A stretch of DNA of 56,014 nt from a virus, in IMG/VR virus record IMGVR_UViG_3300030102_005174, positions 1-56,014 of that record; one strand, given 5' to 3'. The notes beneath the pieces were generated by a model, which did not search any database, was not told the origin of the DNA, and saw nothing but the letters and a program-made list of their open reading frames with translations. The position numbers and the translations under genes are program-made. Shown here piece by piece: positions 40,924 to 48,920 of this stretch; the stretch's first letter is position 1, and each line of letters begins with the position of its first letter.

Positions 40924-41352
40924 TTATCGTTTTCTAAATTTAAAGTACCCACCCATATCGGTAAAGTCAAATGTTTTACGTTTAAATTTTTTGTTTATTT
41001 TAAAATCTTTAAAATTAAAAGCACTCGCATCACCGGCATTAACCATAACGCTCCAAACTTCATGCAAAGCGTCTAGACGTTTGTTTTCATGCAAACCCAA
41101 AACATTTTGGGCTTCATCTTTGAAATTTGAATAATTAATACGCAAAATATTACTTGCCACAACTTGAGCGACAGTTTCCTTTGGTATGCTTGCACGGTAA
41201 GGATAATCATTTTGAGGAGTATGGGTTGTATTTTTTACTGTTTTAAATACTTTTTCAATATCCCCTTTAAATCTAGCCCTTACCATTAAATTTTTATTAT
41301 TATTATAATCTTCTACAACACTGAAAAAAGCGTTGGGTGTAAATAACCACAT
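40924..41352 (-). CDS. Unknown protein, 142 residues
   Basis: Start chosen at ATG 41352, which follows AAAGGA; an ATG five codons earlier contains that SD. Features: WLFTPNAFFSVVEDYNNNKNLMVRARFKGDIE, then PYRASIPKETVAQVV, LDALHEVWSVM and a basic end (KINKKFKRKTFDF). The start looks like a small phage protein seen in marine phages, unknown role. It is behind operator copy 5. Confidence 0.6.
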   Translation of the reverse strand: MWLFTPNAFFSVVEDYNNNKNLMVRARFKGDIEKVFKTVKNTTHTPQNDYPYRASIPKETVAQVVASNILRINYSNFKDEAQNVLGLHENKRLDALHEVWSVMVNAGDASAFNFKDFKINKKFKRKTFDFTDMGGYFKFRKR

Positions 41353-41447
41353 ATAATTTCCTTTCATCTAAATTAGGTGTTAGCCCACATTAGTAAAACT
41401 TTATCAATTAACTATGTTTAAAAAAAAATTTGTGAGCTAACCTCGCA

Positions 41448-41476
41448 ATTATAGTGCCATTTGCACTATTTGTCAA
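41448..41476 (-). promoter_or_regulatory. Promoter with 17-bp dyad operator (copy 5)
   Basis: Minus strand: TTGACA (41471-41476), 17-base spacer, TATAAT (41448-41453), a full consensus sigma70 promoter. Dyad TAGTGCCATTTGCACTA at 41452-41468, one mismatch in one arm. It drives the 142-residue gene. Confidence 0.85.
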
Positions 41477-41504
41477 GTTTTTTCTATTTTTTGTTATTTT
41501 TTTC

Positions 41505-41533
41505 TTGTCAGCTAGTGCCATTGGTATTATATA
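41505..41533 (+). promoter_or_regulatory. Promoter with 17-bp dyad operator (copy 6), head genes
   Basis: TTGTCA (41505-41510), 17-base spacer, TATATA (41528-41533). Dyad-like TAGTGCCATTGGTATTA at 41513-41529 keeps one arm and the core. It faces away from copy 5, 30 bases off, and drives the scaffold and coat genes. Confidence 0.75.
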
Positions 41534-41555
41534 TTTTTGCAAAAGTGAGGTTATA

Positions 41556-42308
41556 GTGGCATTAAAAAGCATTTATACTAAAAAAGAAGATATCCCAGAA
41601 AATTTACAAGAATATTATATTGAAAAAGATGGTGGTTTTCACCTACAAGCAGATGGGCTAGTGCCAAAAACAACAGTTGATGAATTTAGAAACAACAATA
41701 TAAAACTCACAAAAGAATTGGAAAAAGTTCAAAACACTTTAAACGGTGTAAATGTTGAAGAGTACAAACAGCTTAAAGAAGAAAAACAATTAATTGATGA
41801 CCAAAAGTTAATTGATGCCGGTAAAGTAGAAGAAGTTGTTTTGAGCAGAACAGAAAAGTTGCGTAATACTTTAGAAGCAGAAGCAAACAAATACAAAGAA
41901 ATTGCAGAATTAAATGAGCGAAAAGTAAATGATTTAATTTCGCAACAAAATGCAATGACTATTAATAACCGTTTAAAAGATGAAGCTATAAAAGCTGGTG
42001 TAGCGCCAACAGCGTTGCAAGATGTTTTAAGCAGAGGTTCACAAATTTGGCAAGTGCAAGATAATACGATTGTAGCTATGCAAAACGATACGCCTTTGTA
42101 TAGTAAGAATGGTTCAGCCAAACTTACGATGCAAGAGTGGTTAGAGGACTTATCAGAAGAAGCTCCTCACCTTTATAAATCCAGTTCTGGTGGTGGTGCT
42201 ACTGGGGGTGGTAGTCTTGGTGCTAGAAAAGTTTCTAGATTAGATCAAGGCGCATTAAATACCAACCTAGAAGCAATCGCTAGTGGAAAGGTCGTTGTGA
42301 CCGAATAG
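41556..42308 (+). CDS. Head scaffolding protein
   Basis: 250 residues from GTG 41556, which follows AGTGAGG. An in-frame ATG at 41454 lies upstream of the promoter and is rejected. The chain is highly helical and charged (KELEKVQNTLNGVNVEEYKQ, TEKLRNTLEAEANKYKE), and the C-terminal part has VAPTALQDVLSRG, SSGGGATGGGS and ALNTNLEAIASGKVVV. It comes directly before the coat gene, the usual place of scaffold proteins that guide capsid assembly and then leave. Confidence 0.8.
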   Translation: MALKSIYTKKEDIPENLQEYYIEKDGGFHLQADGLVPKTTVDEFRNNNIKLTKELEKVQNTLNGVNVEEYKQLKEEKQLIDDQKLIDAGKVEEVVLSRTEKLRNTLEAEANKYKEIAELNERKVNDLISQQNAMTINNRLKDEAIKAGVAPTALQDVLSRGSQIWQVQDNTIVAMQNDTPLYSKNGSAKLTMQEWLEDLSEEAPHLYKSSSGGGATGGGSLGARKVSRLDQGALNTNLEAIASGKVVVTE

Positions 42309-42345
42309 CATACGGAGTATGCGACAGACTTACGGTGTAAATCTG
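42308..42345 (+). promoter_or_regulatory. Structured leader between scaffold and coat gene
   Basis: GCATAC (42308-42313) pairs with GTATGC (42317-42322), and a second hairpin of CAGACTTA with TAAATCTG (about 42325-42345, one mismatch) follows. An AAGGAGA SD for the coat gene lies about 30 bases later. The structure may separate translation of the two genes or stabilise coat mRNA. Confidence 0.4.
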
Positions 42346-42390
42346 CTAAATTACTAAATCTTAATCTATAACTATAAGGAGACTTTAGTC

Positions 42391-43530
42391 ATGGCTAATA
42401 CCATTACTAATATACTTCCAAAGATACTAGCTCGTGGTTTATTGGCGCTACGAGAACAAGCAGTAATGCCTAGACTAGTAAATTTGGATTACAGCAATGA
42501 AAGCGCCCAAAAAGGCGATACAATCGATGTGCCAATTCCAAGTTCGCTTACTGTAAGTGATACTGTACCGTCAAACGTATTAGAAGCACCAGCAGATAGC
42601 GCACCAACCAAAGTCCAAATATCATTAAATAATTGGAAAAAGGTTAATTTTCATTTAACAGATAAGCAGTTAGTTGATATTGATAAAAACGAACACTTCA
42701 TTCCAATGCAGATGTCTGAAGCTGTTAGAGCATTATCAAACCAAATTAACTTAACTGTATTGCAAGAGTTCAAAGGCGTCTACGGTTTTGTAGGTACTGC
42801 TGGCACAACACCTTTTGGAAGTAATGTTACAGATGCAACTAATGCAAGAAAAGTTTTAAACCAGCAGTTATGTCCAAGAGATAACAGACGTATGGTTCTT
42901 GACTTTGATGCAGAAGCAAACGCACTGGCATTAGCAGAATTTCAGCGTGTAAACGAAAGTGGAGACATTGGCGTTAAGCGTGAAGGTGAAATTGGCAGAA
43001 AGTTTGGTTTTGACATTTTTACTGATGACCAAGTTGTTACACATACAGCCGGTGGCAGTGGTACACCATTAGTTAACGGAGCGTTAGCTGTTGGTGATAC
43101 AAGCGTTGCTATCGATGGCATGAGTGGCACAAGTGGTTTTGTAGTTGGCGATGTTGTTACATTCGCTGGTCATACACAAACTTATGCAATTACCGTTGCT
43201 CCTACAGCAAGTAGTGGCGCTCAAACAGTTACAGTTAGCCCAGCAATTAAAGAAATAGTTGCAGATAACGCTAGTGTAACTAAAAAGGCTTCTCACACTG
43301 TTAACTTGGCTTTCCATAGAGATGCTTTTGCATTAGCTATGCGCCCATTAACATCAGAGACAGCCGGTGATGCATATGGCAACAATATTGTTTCTATGAC
43401 AGACCCAGTAACTGGACTTTCAATGAGATTGGAAGTTTACAGACAGTATAAGCAAGTTGTTTATGAACTTGATGCTCTTTGGGGCGTTAAGCTAATTAGA
43501 CCGGAATATGCTGTAAGGATAGCTGGTTAA
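42391..43530 (+). CDS. Major capsid protein (P22 coat-like)
   Basis: 379 residues, strong SD. MANTITNILPKILARGLLALREQ at the start, then DTIDVPIPSSLTVSD, ALSNQINLTVLQEFKGVYG and an insertion rich in Gly/Thr (about 225-300), then FHRDAFALAMRPL and YKQVVYELDALWGVKLIRPE. That matches the P22 coat protein (gp5) family of HK97-fold capsid proteins. It builds the icosahedral head. The strong terminator after it should limit downstream transcript amounts. Confidence 0.92.
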   Translation: MANTITNILPKILARGLLALREQAVMPRLVNLDYSNESAQKGDTIDVPIPSSLTVSDTVPSNVLEAPADSAPTKVQISLNNWKKVNFHLTDKQLVDIDKNEHFIPMQMSEAVRALSNQINLTVLQEFKGVYGFVGTAGTTPFGSNVTDATNARKVLNQQLCPRDNRRMVLDFDAEANALALAEFQRVNESGDIGVKREGEIGRKFGFDIFTDDQVVTHTAGGSGTPLVNGALAVGDTSVAIDGMSGTSGFVVGDVVTFAGHTQTYAITVAPTASSGAQTVTVSPAIKEIVADNASVTKKASHTVNLAFHRDAFALAMRPLTSETAGDAYGNNIVSMTDPVTGLSMRLEVYRQYKQVVYELDALWGVKLIRPEYAVRIAG

Positions 43531-43542
43531 TTTTAATTATTA

Positions 43543-43566
43543 GGGGGGTTAACGCCCCCCTTTTTT
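43543..43566 (+). terminator. Terminator or attenuator after the coat gene
   Basis: GGGGGG (43543-43548) with CCCCCC (43555-43560), 6-base loop, then six T. It lies inside the plus-strand head operon, so it probably lets only part of the transcripts go on. Confidence 0.75.
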
Positions 43567-43580
43567 AAAAAGGAATTGTT

Positions 43581-43787
43581 ATGGAAACTATTGCTATAAG
43601 CAAAGGTGGCGCTGAAGCCATCATAAATATTGATGAATTAGATGAATGGAAAAAAAAGGGTTGGACAGACCAAAAAGAACCTAAACGAGCAAGAAACTCA
43701 GATGGCACTTTAAAAGCTGATGATAAAAGCACTAAAGATGTAAATGAGGCTTGGGAAGGTGGCAAAGCACCTAAAACAAAAAAATAA
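43581..43787 (+). CDS. Small head-region protein, 68 residues
   Basis: METIAISKGGAEAIINIDELDEWKKKGW then a Lys/Asp/Ser-rich tail. The start looks like small head proteins that precede the adaptor gene. Function unknown; no enzyme motif. Confidence 0.6.
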   Translation: METIAISKGGAEAIINIDELDEWKKKGWTDQKEPKRARNSDGTLKADDKSTKDVNEAWEGGKAPKTKK

Positions 43788-43805
43788 AGTTTTTAGGAGT
43801 TTATT

Positions 43806-44354
43806 ATGCCAACATTAATAGTTGAAACTGGTTCAGCTATAACAAATGCAAACGCTTATTGCACACTTGCAGAAGCGAATAGTTATAACGATGAACACCC
43901 ACATGGTACTTCATGGTTAAGTATTTCTTCGAATGATAAAAACCGTTCAATTATAATGGCTACTAGAACATTAGATGAGCAAATTGATTGGTACGGTGAA
44001 CCAACTTTTAATATGGCAGAAAGTATAAGCAGTTCTAATGCCGGCAATGTAACAAGGCAATTTTTACGTTTTCCAAGAAGTGGTGTTTATGACCAAGATG
44101 GTTATGTTTTTGATAATAAAAGTATTCCAACTTGGCTTAAAAATGCAACTTCTGAATTTGCAAGATATTTGGCAGAAAACGATAGAACAGCAGAACCAGA
44201 TACGCAAGGTTTTGGACAAGTAAGGTTAGGATCGCTTACTGTAGATATTGATAAATTTGACCAGCCACCAATTTTACCAAGAAGTGTTTTAAATATTGTT
44301 AGACCATATGGCACTGTAAGGGGTTCAAATGTTGGCATGGTAAGGAGGTCTTAA
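43806..44354 (+). CDS. Head-tail adaptor, DnaT-like
   Basis: 182 residues. TLIVETGSAITNANAYCTLAEANSY at the start, SIIMATRTLDEQIDWYGEP, RQFLRFPRSGVYDQDGY and a C-terminal SVLNIVRPYGTVRGS match phage DnaT-like head-completion proteins. It probably connects portal to the closure protein. One-base overlap with the next gene. The next expected neck genes appear only at 54979, after the fibre block. Confidence 0.8.
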   Translation: MPTLIVETGSAITNANAYCTLAEANSYNDEHPHGTSWLSISSNDKNRSIIMATRTLDEQIDWYGEPTFNMAESISSSNAGNVTRQFLRFPRSGVYDQDGYVFDNKSIPTWLKNATSEFARYLAENDRTAEPDTQGFGQVRLGSLTVDIDKFDQPPILPRSVLNIVRPYGTVRGSNVGMVRRS

Positions 44355-44728
44355 TGTCAGCCGGTGAAGCAGATTTAACTTGCGATCAAGGGGCAACCTT
44401 TTCAGTGGTTGTAACATATAAAAATTCTAGTGGCTCTGCTATTGATTTAAATGGTTATGGGGCTAGAATGGATATAAGGTTTGGTCAAACTACTGATGCC
44501 GATCTTTTATTGGCTCTTGGGGCTTCAAATGGCTTTATAACCATATCTGATGCAAGTAATGGTAAAATAACAATTAATATACCGGCAAGCACAACAGATA
44601 ATTTTAATCCACAAATTTATTATTATGATTTAGAAATATTTAATACAAATGTTTCGCCAACTTTTGTAGATAGGGTAATTATGGGAAAATTCGAAGTAAC
44701 GCCACAAGTAACAAGTAGTGCGAGTTAA
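44354..44728 (+). CDS. BppU-N-like structural protein
   Basis: 124 residues. LTCDQGATFSVVVTYKNSSG, YGARMDIRFGQTTDADL, GKITINIPASTTDNF and YYYDLEIFNTN follow the common beta-sandwich pattern of phage proteins near BppU N-terminal domains. It likely anchors fibres. First gene of the fibre cassette. Confidence 0.6.
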   Translation: MSAGEADLTCDQGATFSVVVTYKNSSGSAIDLNGYGARMDIRFGQTTDADLLLALGASNGFITISDASNGKITINIPASTTDNFNPQIYYYDLEIFNTNVSPTFVDRVIMGKFEVTPQVTSSAS

Positions 44729-44730
44729 AT

Positions 44731-44970
44731 ATGACAGCTAATACAGTTATAATTTCAGAAGGGAATACAGCAACAATATCTGACACACAAGTGGATGTTA
44801 CAAATGTGGGTGAGCAAGGAGTTGCTGGTGGAAGTTCAATTTTAGGTAAATCAGTTATTGGTTCAACTGTTAGTGTCAATGGTTCATTATTGGTTTATAA
44901 CAGCAGTACCGATCAATGGGGCAGTACAGTTGTGCCAACCGGTTTAACGATAAGTGGGGGCAGTTTTTGA
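44731..44970 (+). CDS. Small structural protein, 79 residues
   Basis: TANTVIISEGNTATISDTQVD at the start, then Gly/Ser/Val-rich segments (GEQGVAGGSSILGKSVIGS). No charged core, so probably a fibre-associated or base protein. TGA overlaps the TTG start of the next gene. Confidence 0.5.
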   Translation: MTANTVIISEGNTATISDTQVDVTNVGEQGVAGGSSILGKSVIGSTVSVNGSLLVYNSSTDQWGSTVVPTGLTISGGSF

Positions 44971-45242
44971 GCGTTGCTGAAAAAAATGAAAAGAATTTAA
45001 AAATAAACGCTTCTATGGATAGAAAAGTTATTTGCAATCAAATTATAAAAAATTATCAATTTAATGCAAAAGAACATAATAATAATAAGAATGAAGTTTA
45101 TGAATATGAAGTGGTATATTTAGTGAATACGTTAACACCAAGAGTGGGCGCAGTGTTAACGGAAGAGCAGTTAAGTGAACTGCAAACTGTCCAAAAACTA
45201 AACTACGAAATTAAAAGTAGTAAAGCAACCATAGTGAGGTAA
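44967..45242 (+). CDS. Unknown protein, 91 residues
   Basis: Start assumed at TTG 44967 that overlaps the previous TGA; an ATG at 44916 lies inside the previous gene. The chain is Asn/Lys-rich (NLKINASMDRKVICNQIIKNY, HNNNKNEVYEYEVVYLV) with acidic ends. No family recognised. It may help fibre folding. Confidence 0.45.
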   Translation: MSVAEKNEKNLKINASMDRKVICNQIIKNYQFNAKEHNNNKNEVYEYEVVYLVNTLTPRVGAVLTEEQLSELQTVQKLNYEIKSSKATIVR

Positions 45243-45244
45243 AA

Positions 45245-46474
45245 ATGGCTAATACATTACAAATTAAAAGGTCTAATAGCACAAATACCCCTACAAGTTT
45301 GGCATATGGTGAGTTAGCTTATTCACAAGCTTCCGATAAACTTTACATTGGTAAAGCTGACGGCTCTAGTGTTGAGGTTATAGGTGGTGCTGGTGCTTTT
45401 TTAAGGTCTGATACAAATGATACTTTTGGTGGTAATTTAACAATCACCGGAAACTTAACGGTAAGTGGAACAACTACTACAGTTGACTCAAATACTGTTT
45501 CTATAGGCGATAATATACTGGTGTTAAACAGCGATGCAACCGGTTCGCCATCTCAAAACGCTGGGTTAGAAGTTGAAAGGGGAGATAGCGATAACGCAAT
45601 TTTTCAATTTAACGAAACTGATGATAGGTTTGAGTTTAAAATTGGTTCTGCAATAGCGCCAATTAAAGCAAGCAATGCAGTTTTAACTGGCAACATTGAT
45701 TTGGAAGGTGATATTGATGTAAATGGCACATCTAATTTAGATAACGTAGATATTGATGGTACGCTTACCGTTGATGGAACTGCTGTTGATATTAATGCTA
45801 CAACAACTTGCACAATAGATAACACCAACACAACTAATGGTGTAAAGATTGGAACTTCAACAAGTGCTGTTCCAATAACTATTGGGCATACTACTTCTGA
45901 AACAACCATTGCAGATAATGCAACTGTTGGTGGTAATTTAGCTGTTACCGGCACAATAACTGGTTCAAGTACATTACAAGGTACAACAATTACTGCAACA
46001 ACTGCTTTTGTTCCAGATGCCAGCGATGGCGCAAGTTTAGGTACTGCAAGTTTAGAATTTAGCGATTTGTTTTTAGCAGATGGGGCTGTTTTAAATTTTG
46101 GCGATGACCAAGATACAACATTAACACATACTGATGGGGCTGGTTTAACATTAAACAGTACAAATAAAATTATGTTTAATGATGCAAGCCAATTTATACA
46201 AGGCATTAGTGCAACAGTTCTTGGATTGGGCGCAACAGATGAAATTGATTTAACTGCTACTGCAATCGATATTAATGGAAATTGCGATGTTTCCGGTACA
46301 TTAACTGTAGGTGGTGCATTTACATCTTTGGGCATTGATGATAATTGTTCAGCAGAAAGATTACAATTAGCTGATAGTTCAATAGCAATTATGGCAAGTG
46401 GCGTAACATTAAGTGGTTTTGCAAGTGGTTCAAGCACATTAGATAAATTTGTTATTGATGGGGGTACATTTTAA
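45245..46474 (+). CDS. Tail fibre protein, 409 residues
   Basis: The N-terminal ANTLQIKRSNSTNTPTSLAYGELAYSQASDKLYIG is the fibre module seen in major tropism determinant N-terminal domains. Then GNLTITGNLTVSGTTTTVDS and DNILVLNSDATGSPSQNAGLEVERG, a common phage fibre repeat module also present in the 742-residue fibre. The rest is Asp/Gly/Thr-rich beta repeats. It probably trimerises into a fibre. Confidence 0.75.
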   Translation: MANTLQIKRSNSTNTPTSLAYGELAYSQASDKLYIGKADGSSVEVIGGAGAFLRSDTNDTFGGNLTITGNLTVSGTTTTVDSNTVSIGDNILVLNSDATGSPSQNAGLEVERGDSDNAIFQFNETDDRFEFKIGSAIAPIKASNAVLTGNIDLEGDIDVNGTSNLDNVDIDGTLTVDGTAVDINATTTCTIDNTNTTNGVKIGTSTSAVPITIGHTTSETTIADNATVGGNLAVTGTITGSSTLQGTTITATTAFVPDASDGASLGTASLEFSDLFLADGAVLNFGDDQDTTLTHTDGAGLTLNSTNKIMFNDASQFIQGISATVLGLGATDEIDLTATAIDINGNCDVSGTLTVGGAFTSLGIDDNCSAERLQLADSSIAIMASGVTLSGFASGSSTLDKFVIDGGTF

Positions 46475-46674
46475 TGGCTAACACAGTACAACACAAGCGT
46501 AACACAAGTGCTGGGCAAGAACCTAGCGCAAGTGATTTATCGGCTGGTGAAATTGCAATAAATACAGCAGATGCAAAATTGTTTATAAAAGATACAAGCA
46601 ACAATGTTGTAGAAATTTTAAATGGGGCAGATAATGAAGCAAACGCACTAGCGCTTGCAATCGCTCTTGGCTAA
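46474..46674 (+). CDS. Small fibre-module protein, 66 residues
   Basis: MANTVQHKRNTSAGQEPSASDLSAGEIAINTADAKLFIKD, a stand-alone copy of the module that starts the 409-residue fibre, then a helical Ala/Leu tail (ANALALAIALG). Possibly a truncated fibre head or a base element. Overlaps the fibre by one base. Confidence 0.55.
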   Translation: MANTVQHKRNTSAGQEPSASDLSAGEIAINTADAKLFIKDTSNNVVEILNGADNEANALALAIALG

Positions 46675-46686
46675 TAAGGAGTTAAC

Positions 46687-47022
46687 ATGGCTAATACTTT
46701 TAAACTCAAGACAAAAGCTGGAGTTACATCCCTTGCAACTGTCTATACAGTTCCATCAAATACAACAGCCTTAATAATAGGTGGTTATGTAGGAAACACA
46801 ACAACATCTGGAATAAACGCTACGGTAACAGTTTCATCTGATACTTCCGACACAGAAACAAATGCAGATGTTGAAATAATAACAAATGCACCAATACCAG
46901 TAGGTGGCACAATACAGCCTTTTGGTTCTGGAAAACAAGTTTTACAAACAACAGATATTGTAAAAGTTTCAGCAAGTGGTGCTGTTGATGTAAGTCTTTC
47001 TATATTGGAGATTACGCCTTGA
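46687..47022 (+). CDS. Structural protein, 111 residues
   Basis: MANTFKLKTKAGVTSLATVYTVPSNTTALIIGGYVGN, then beta-rich segments with VKVSASGAVDVSLSILEI. A common small virion protein in marine phages. Preceded by AAGGAG. Role likely at the base of fibres. Confidence 0.6.
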   Translation: MANTFKLKTKAGVTSLATVYTVPSNTTALIIGGYVGNTTTSGINATVTVSSDTSDTETNADVEIITNAPIPVGGTIQPFGSGKQVLQTTDIVKVSASGAVDVSLSILEITP

Positions 47023-48593
47023 CATATATTGGTTTATCCCCACCTAACACATTTACTAAATCAACAAGCCAAACATTTACTGGCAATGGTAGTACAACTG
47101 CTTTTACATTGCAGACAAGAGTTTCATCACCAGAAGATTTAGAGGTTTTTGTATCCAATGTTCAACAGCAACCCACAGAAAGCTATACAATAAGCTCTGA
47201 TGGGGTAACAATGACGTTTTCAGAAGCACCACCTAGTGGAACTTTCTATGTCATATACAGAACAGTAGCACAACAAGCTGGTACGGACACAGGAGCATCT
47301 AGGCTTGGAGAAAATAATACATTTACTGGCACAAATACATTTACTGGAGACGTAACTTTTGATAGCACTAATAGTTCAGCTTATGATGTAAGTTGGGACA
47401 GTTCAGAAGGTAAATTAAGATTTAATGACAGTGCTAAATTAGAATTAGGTACTGATGGTGATGCTTTTATGAGAGCTAATCATGTAGGAACAGTATTTTA
47501 TGCTGAATCAAACTTTTTTTATTTCAATAATACTAAAGAAAATGGGGATATAGGTTTTTTTACTGATGATGGTTCTGGTGGTTTAGCTACCTACATTAAA
47601 TGTGATGGGGGTGATGGCGAAGTAAATTTATACCATTATGGTTCTGAAAAATTTGCAACAAAAAGCACTGGTGTAGAGGTTACTGGCACTTTAGATATGA
47701 ATGGTGGTGAAGTAATATTAGATGCAGATGCCGATACATCTATTACTGCCGATACAGATGACCAAATAGATATACGAGTTGCAGGTTCTGACAAAGTGAA
47801 AATAGACGCAACAAAATTTGAAATATCTGGAACAACTGCTAATACGCAAGGTGGAGAATTTCCAAGAATACAAATTTCAACTTTAGCTGACAATAATCCT
47901 ACTTATTCTGGTGCTTTAGATATTGTAGAAAAACAAAGTGGTGCTAGCTCAACAGCAGTATTTGGTAGTAGTGCAATCTATGGTTTTAGAATGATGCTTG
48001 ATGGCTTTAATAATGTATTAAAGTGGTTTAGTGGTTCTCAAACTACAGTTACTGAAAGAATGGGTTTAGATAGAGATACTGGTAATTTAACTTTAAATAC
48101 TGGCAATCTAATTATAGGAACTGCTGGTAAGGGAATAGATTTTAGTGCAACAAGTGATGGCACAACTTCCACAAGTGAGGTTCTTGATGACTATGAAGAA
48201 GGGAATTGGAATGCAACATTAACACCTCAAACAAGTGGTAGCGTTAATGTAAGTAATGATGGTTGTCAATATGTCAAAATAGGTCAGATAGTTCATGTAA
48301 GTGGTATTGTACAAGTTAATTCTGTTTCAAGTCCAACTGGTGTTATGAGAATGGGTGGCTTTCCTTTTGCTTGTGCAAATCTTGATGATTTAAGTGGTGG
48401 TGTTTTAGCAACAATAAATATTCAAGCCTGTGCTACTCCACCTCATCGGTATGGAATGTGGATGCAAGAGGGAGATAGTACAGCCGATATATTTAATTTC
48501 ATAACAAGTTCAGACCAACCACAAGGCTCTGCATCACAAAATTTTGGTGGAAATGAAAGTATTTATTTTTCATTGACCTATAGAACTACATAA
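47019..48593 (+). CDS. Tail fibre/adhesin, 524 residues
   Basis: TTG start at 47019 overlapping the previous TGA, with GGAG upstream. N-terminal TYIGLSPPNTFTKSTSQTFTGNG and FTLQTRVSSPEDLEVFVSNVQQ is the same attachment module as in the 742-residue fibre. A central repeat-like region follows. Near the C-terminus DDYEEGNWNATLTPQTSGS and YVKIGQIVHVSGIVQV form a common fibre tip domain. Probably a receptor-binding fibre. Confidence 0.75.
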   Translation: MTYIGLSPPNTFTKSTSQTFTGNGSTTAFTLQTRVSSPEDLEVFVSNVQQQPTESYTISSDGVTMTFSEAPPSGTFYVIYRTVAQQAGTDTGASRLGENNTFTGTNTFTGDVTFDSTNSSAYDVSWDSSEGKLRFNDSAKLELGTDGDAFMRANHVGTVFYAESNFFYFNNTKENGDIGFFTDDGSGGLATYIKCDGGDGEVNLYHYGSEKFATKSTGVEVTGTLDMNGGEVILDADADTSITADTDDQIDIRVAGSDKVKIDATKFEISGTTANTQGGEFPRIQISTLADNNPTYSGALDIVEKQSGASSTAVFGSSAIYGFRMMLDGFNNVLKWFSGSQTTVTERMGLDRDTGNLTLNTGNLIIGTAGKGIDFSATSDGTTSTSEVLDDYEEGNWNATLTPQTSGSVNVSNDGCQYVKIGQIVHVSGIVQVNSVSSPTGVMRMGGFPFACANLDDLSGGVLATINIQACATPPHRYGMWMQEGDSTADIFNFITSSDQPQGSASQNFGGNESIYFSLTYRTT

Positions 48594-48602
48594 GGAGCAA
48601 AC

Positions 48603-48920
48603 ATGGCACAAGGTGATATAACAAAAGAATATGAAAATGATAAAATAGAAATAGTGCAAACTTGGGCGATACAAGTTCGTAAAGCTACTAAAATTATAGA
48701 AGAACAAGCTGATGGTTCAAAAAAAGTTTTAACAAGAACTTATAATCGTCATGTGTTGCAACCTTACAATTCAATTAAAAATAAAGAAACTGGAAAATGG
48801 ACACATACTGCCACAGATATTAGTGGTGAGGATGCAGATGTACAAGCCATAGCAAATGCAGTTTGGACAGATACTGTAAAAGATAATTATAAAACATTTA
48901 AAGAAAATCAGAGTATATAA
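48603..48920 (+). CDS. Small fibre-operon protein, 105 residues
   Basis: AQGDITKEYENDKIEIVQTWAIQVRKATKII, charged, then LTRTYNRHVLQPYNSIKNKE. No family recognised. Placed between two fibre genes, as are several small charged proteins here, so it may be a fibre assembly factor. One-base overlap with the next gene. Confidence 0.5.
   Translation: MAQGDITKEYENDKIEIVQTWAIQVRKATKIIEEQADGSKKVLTRTYNRHVLQPYNSIKNKETGKWTHTATDISGEDADVQAIANAVWTDTVKDNYKTFKENQSI

Noticed and set aside
41454-41555. N-terminal extension of the scaffold from ATG 41454 with a hydrophobic start
   Set aside because: The extension covers both operator promoters and lacks an SD; GTG 41556 with AGTGAGG is the better start.
45604-46437. 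277-codon open frame on the minus strand
   Set aside because: Opposite to the 409-residue fibre gene; repetitive codons keep the antisense frame open. No SD or known motif.
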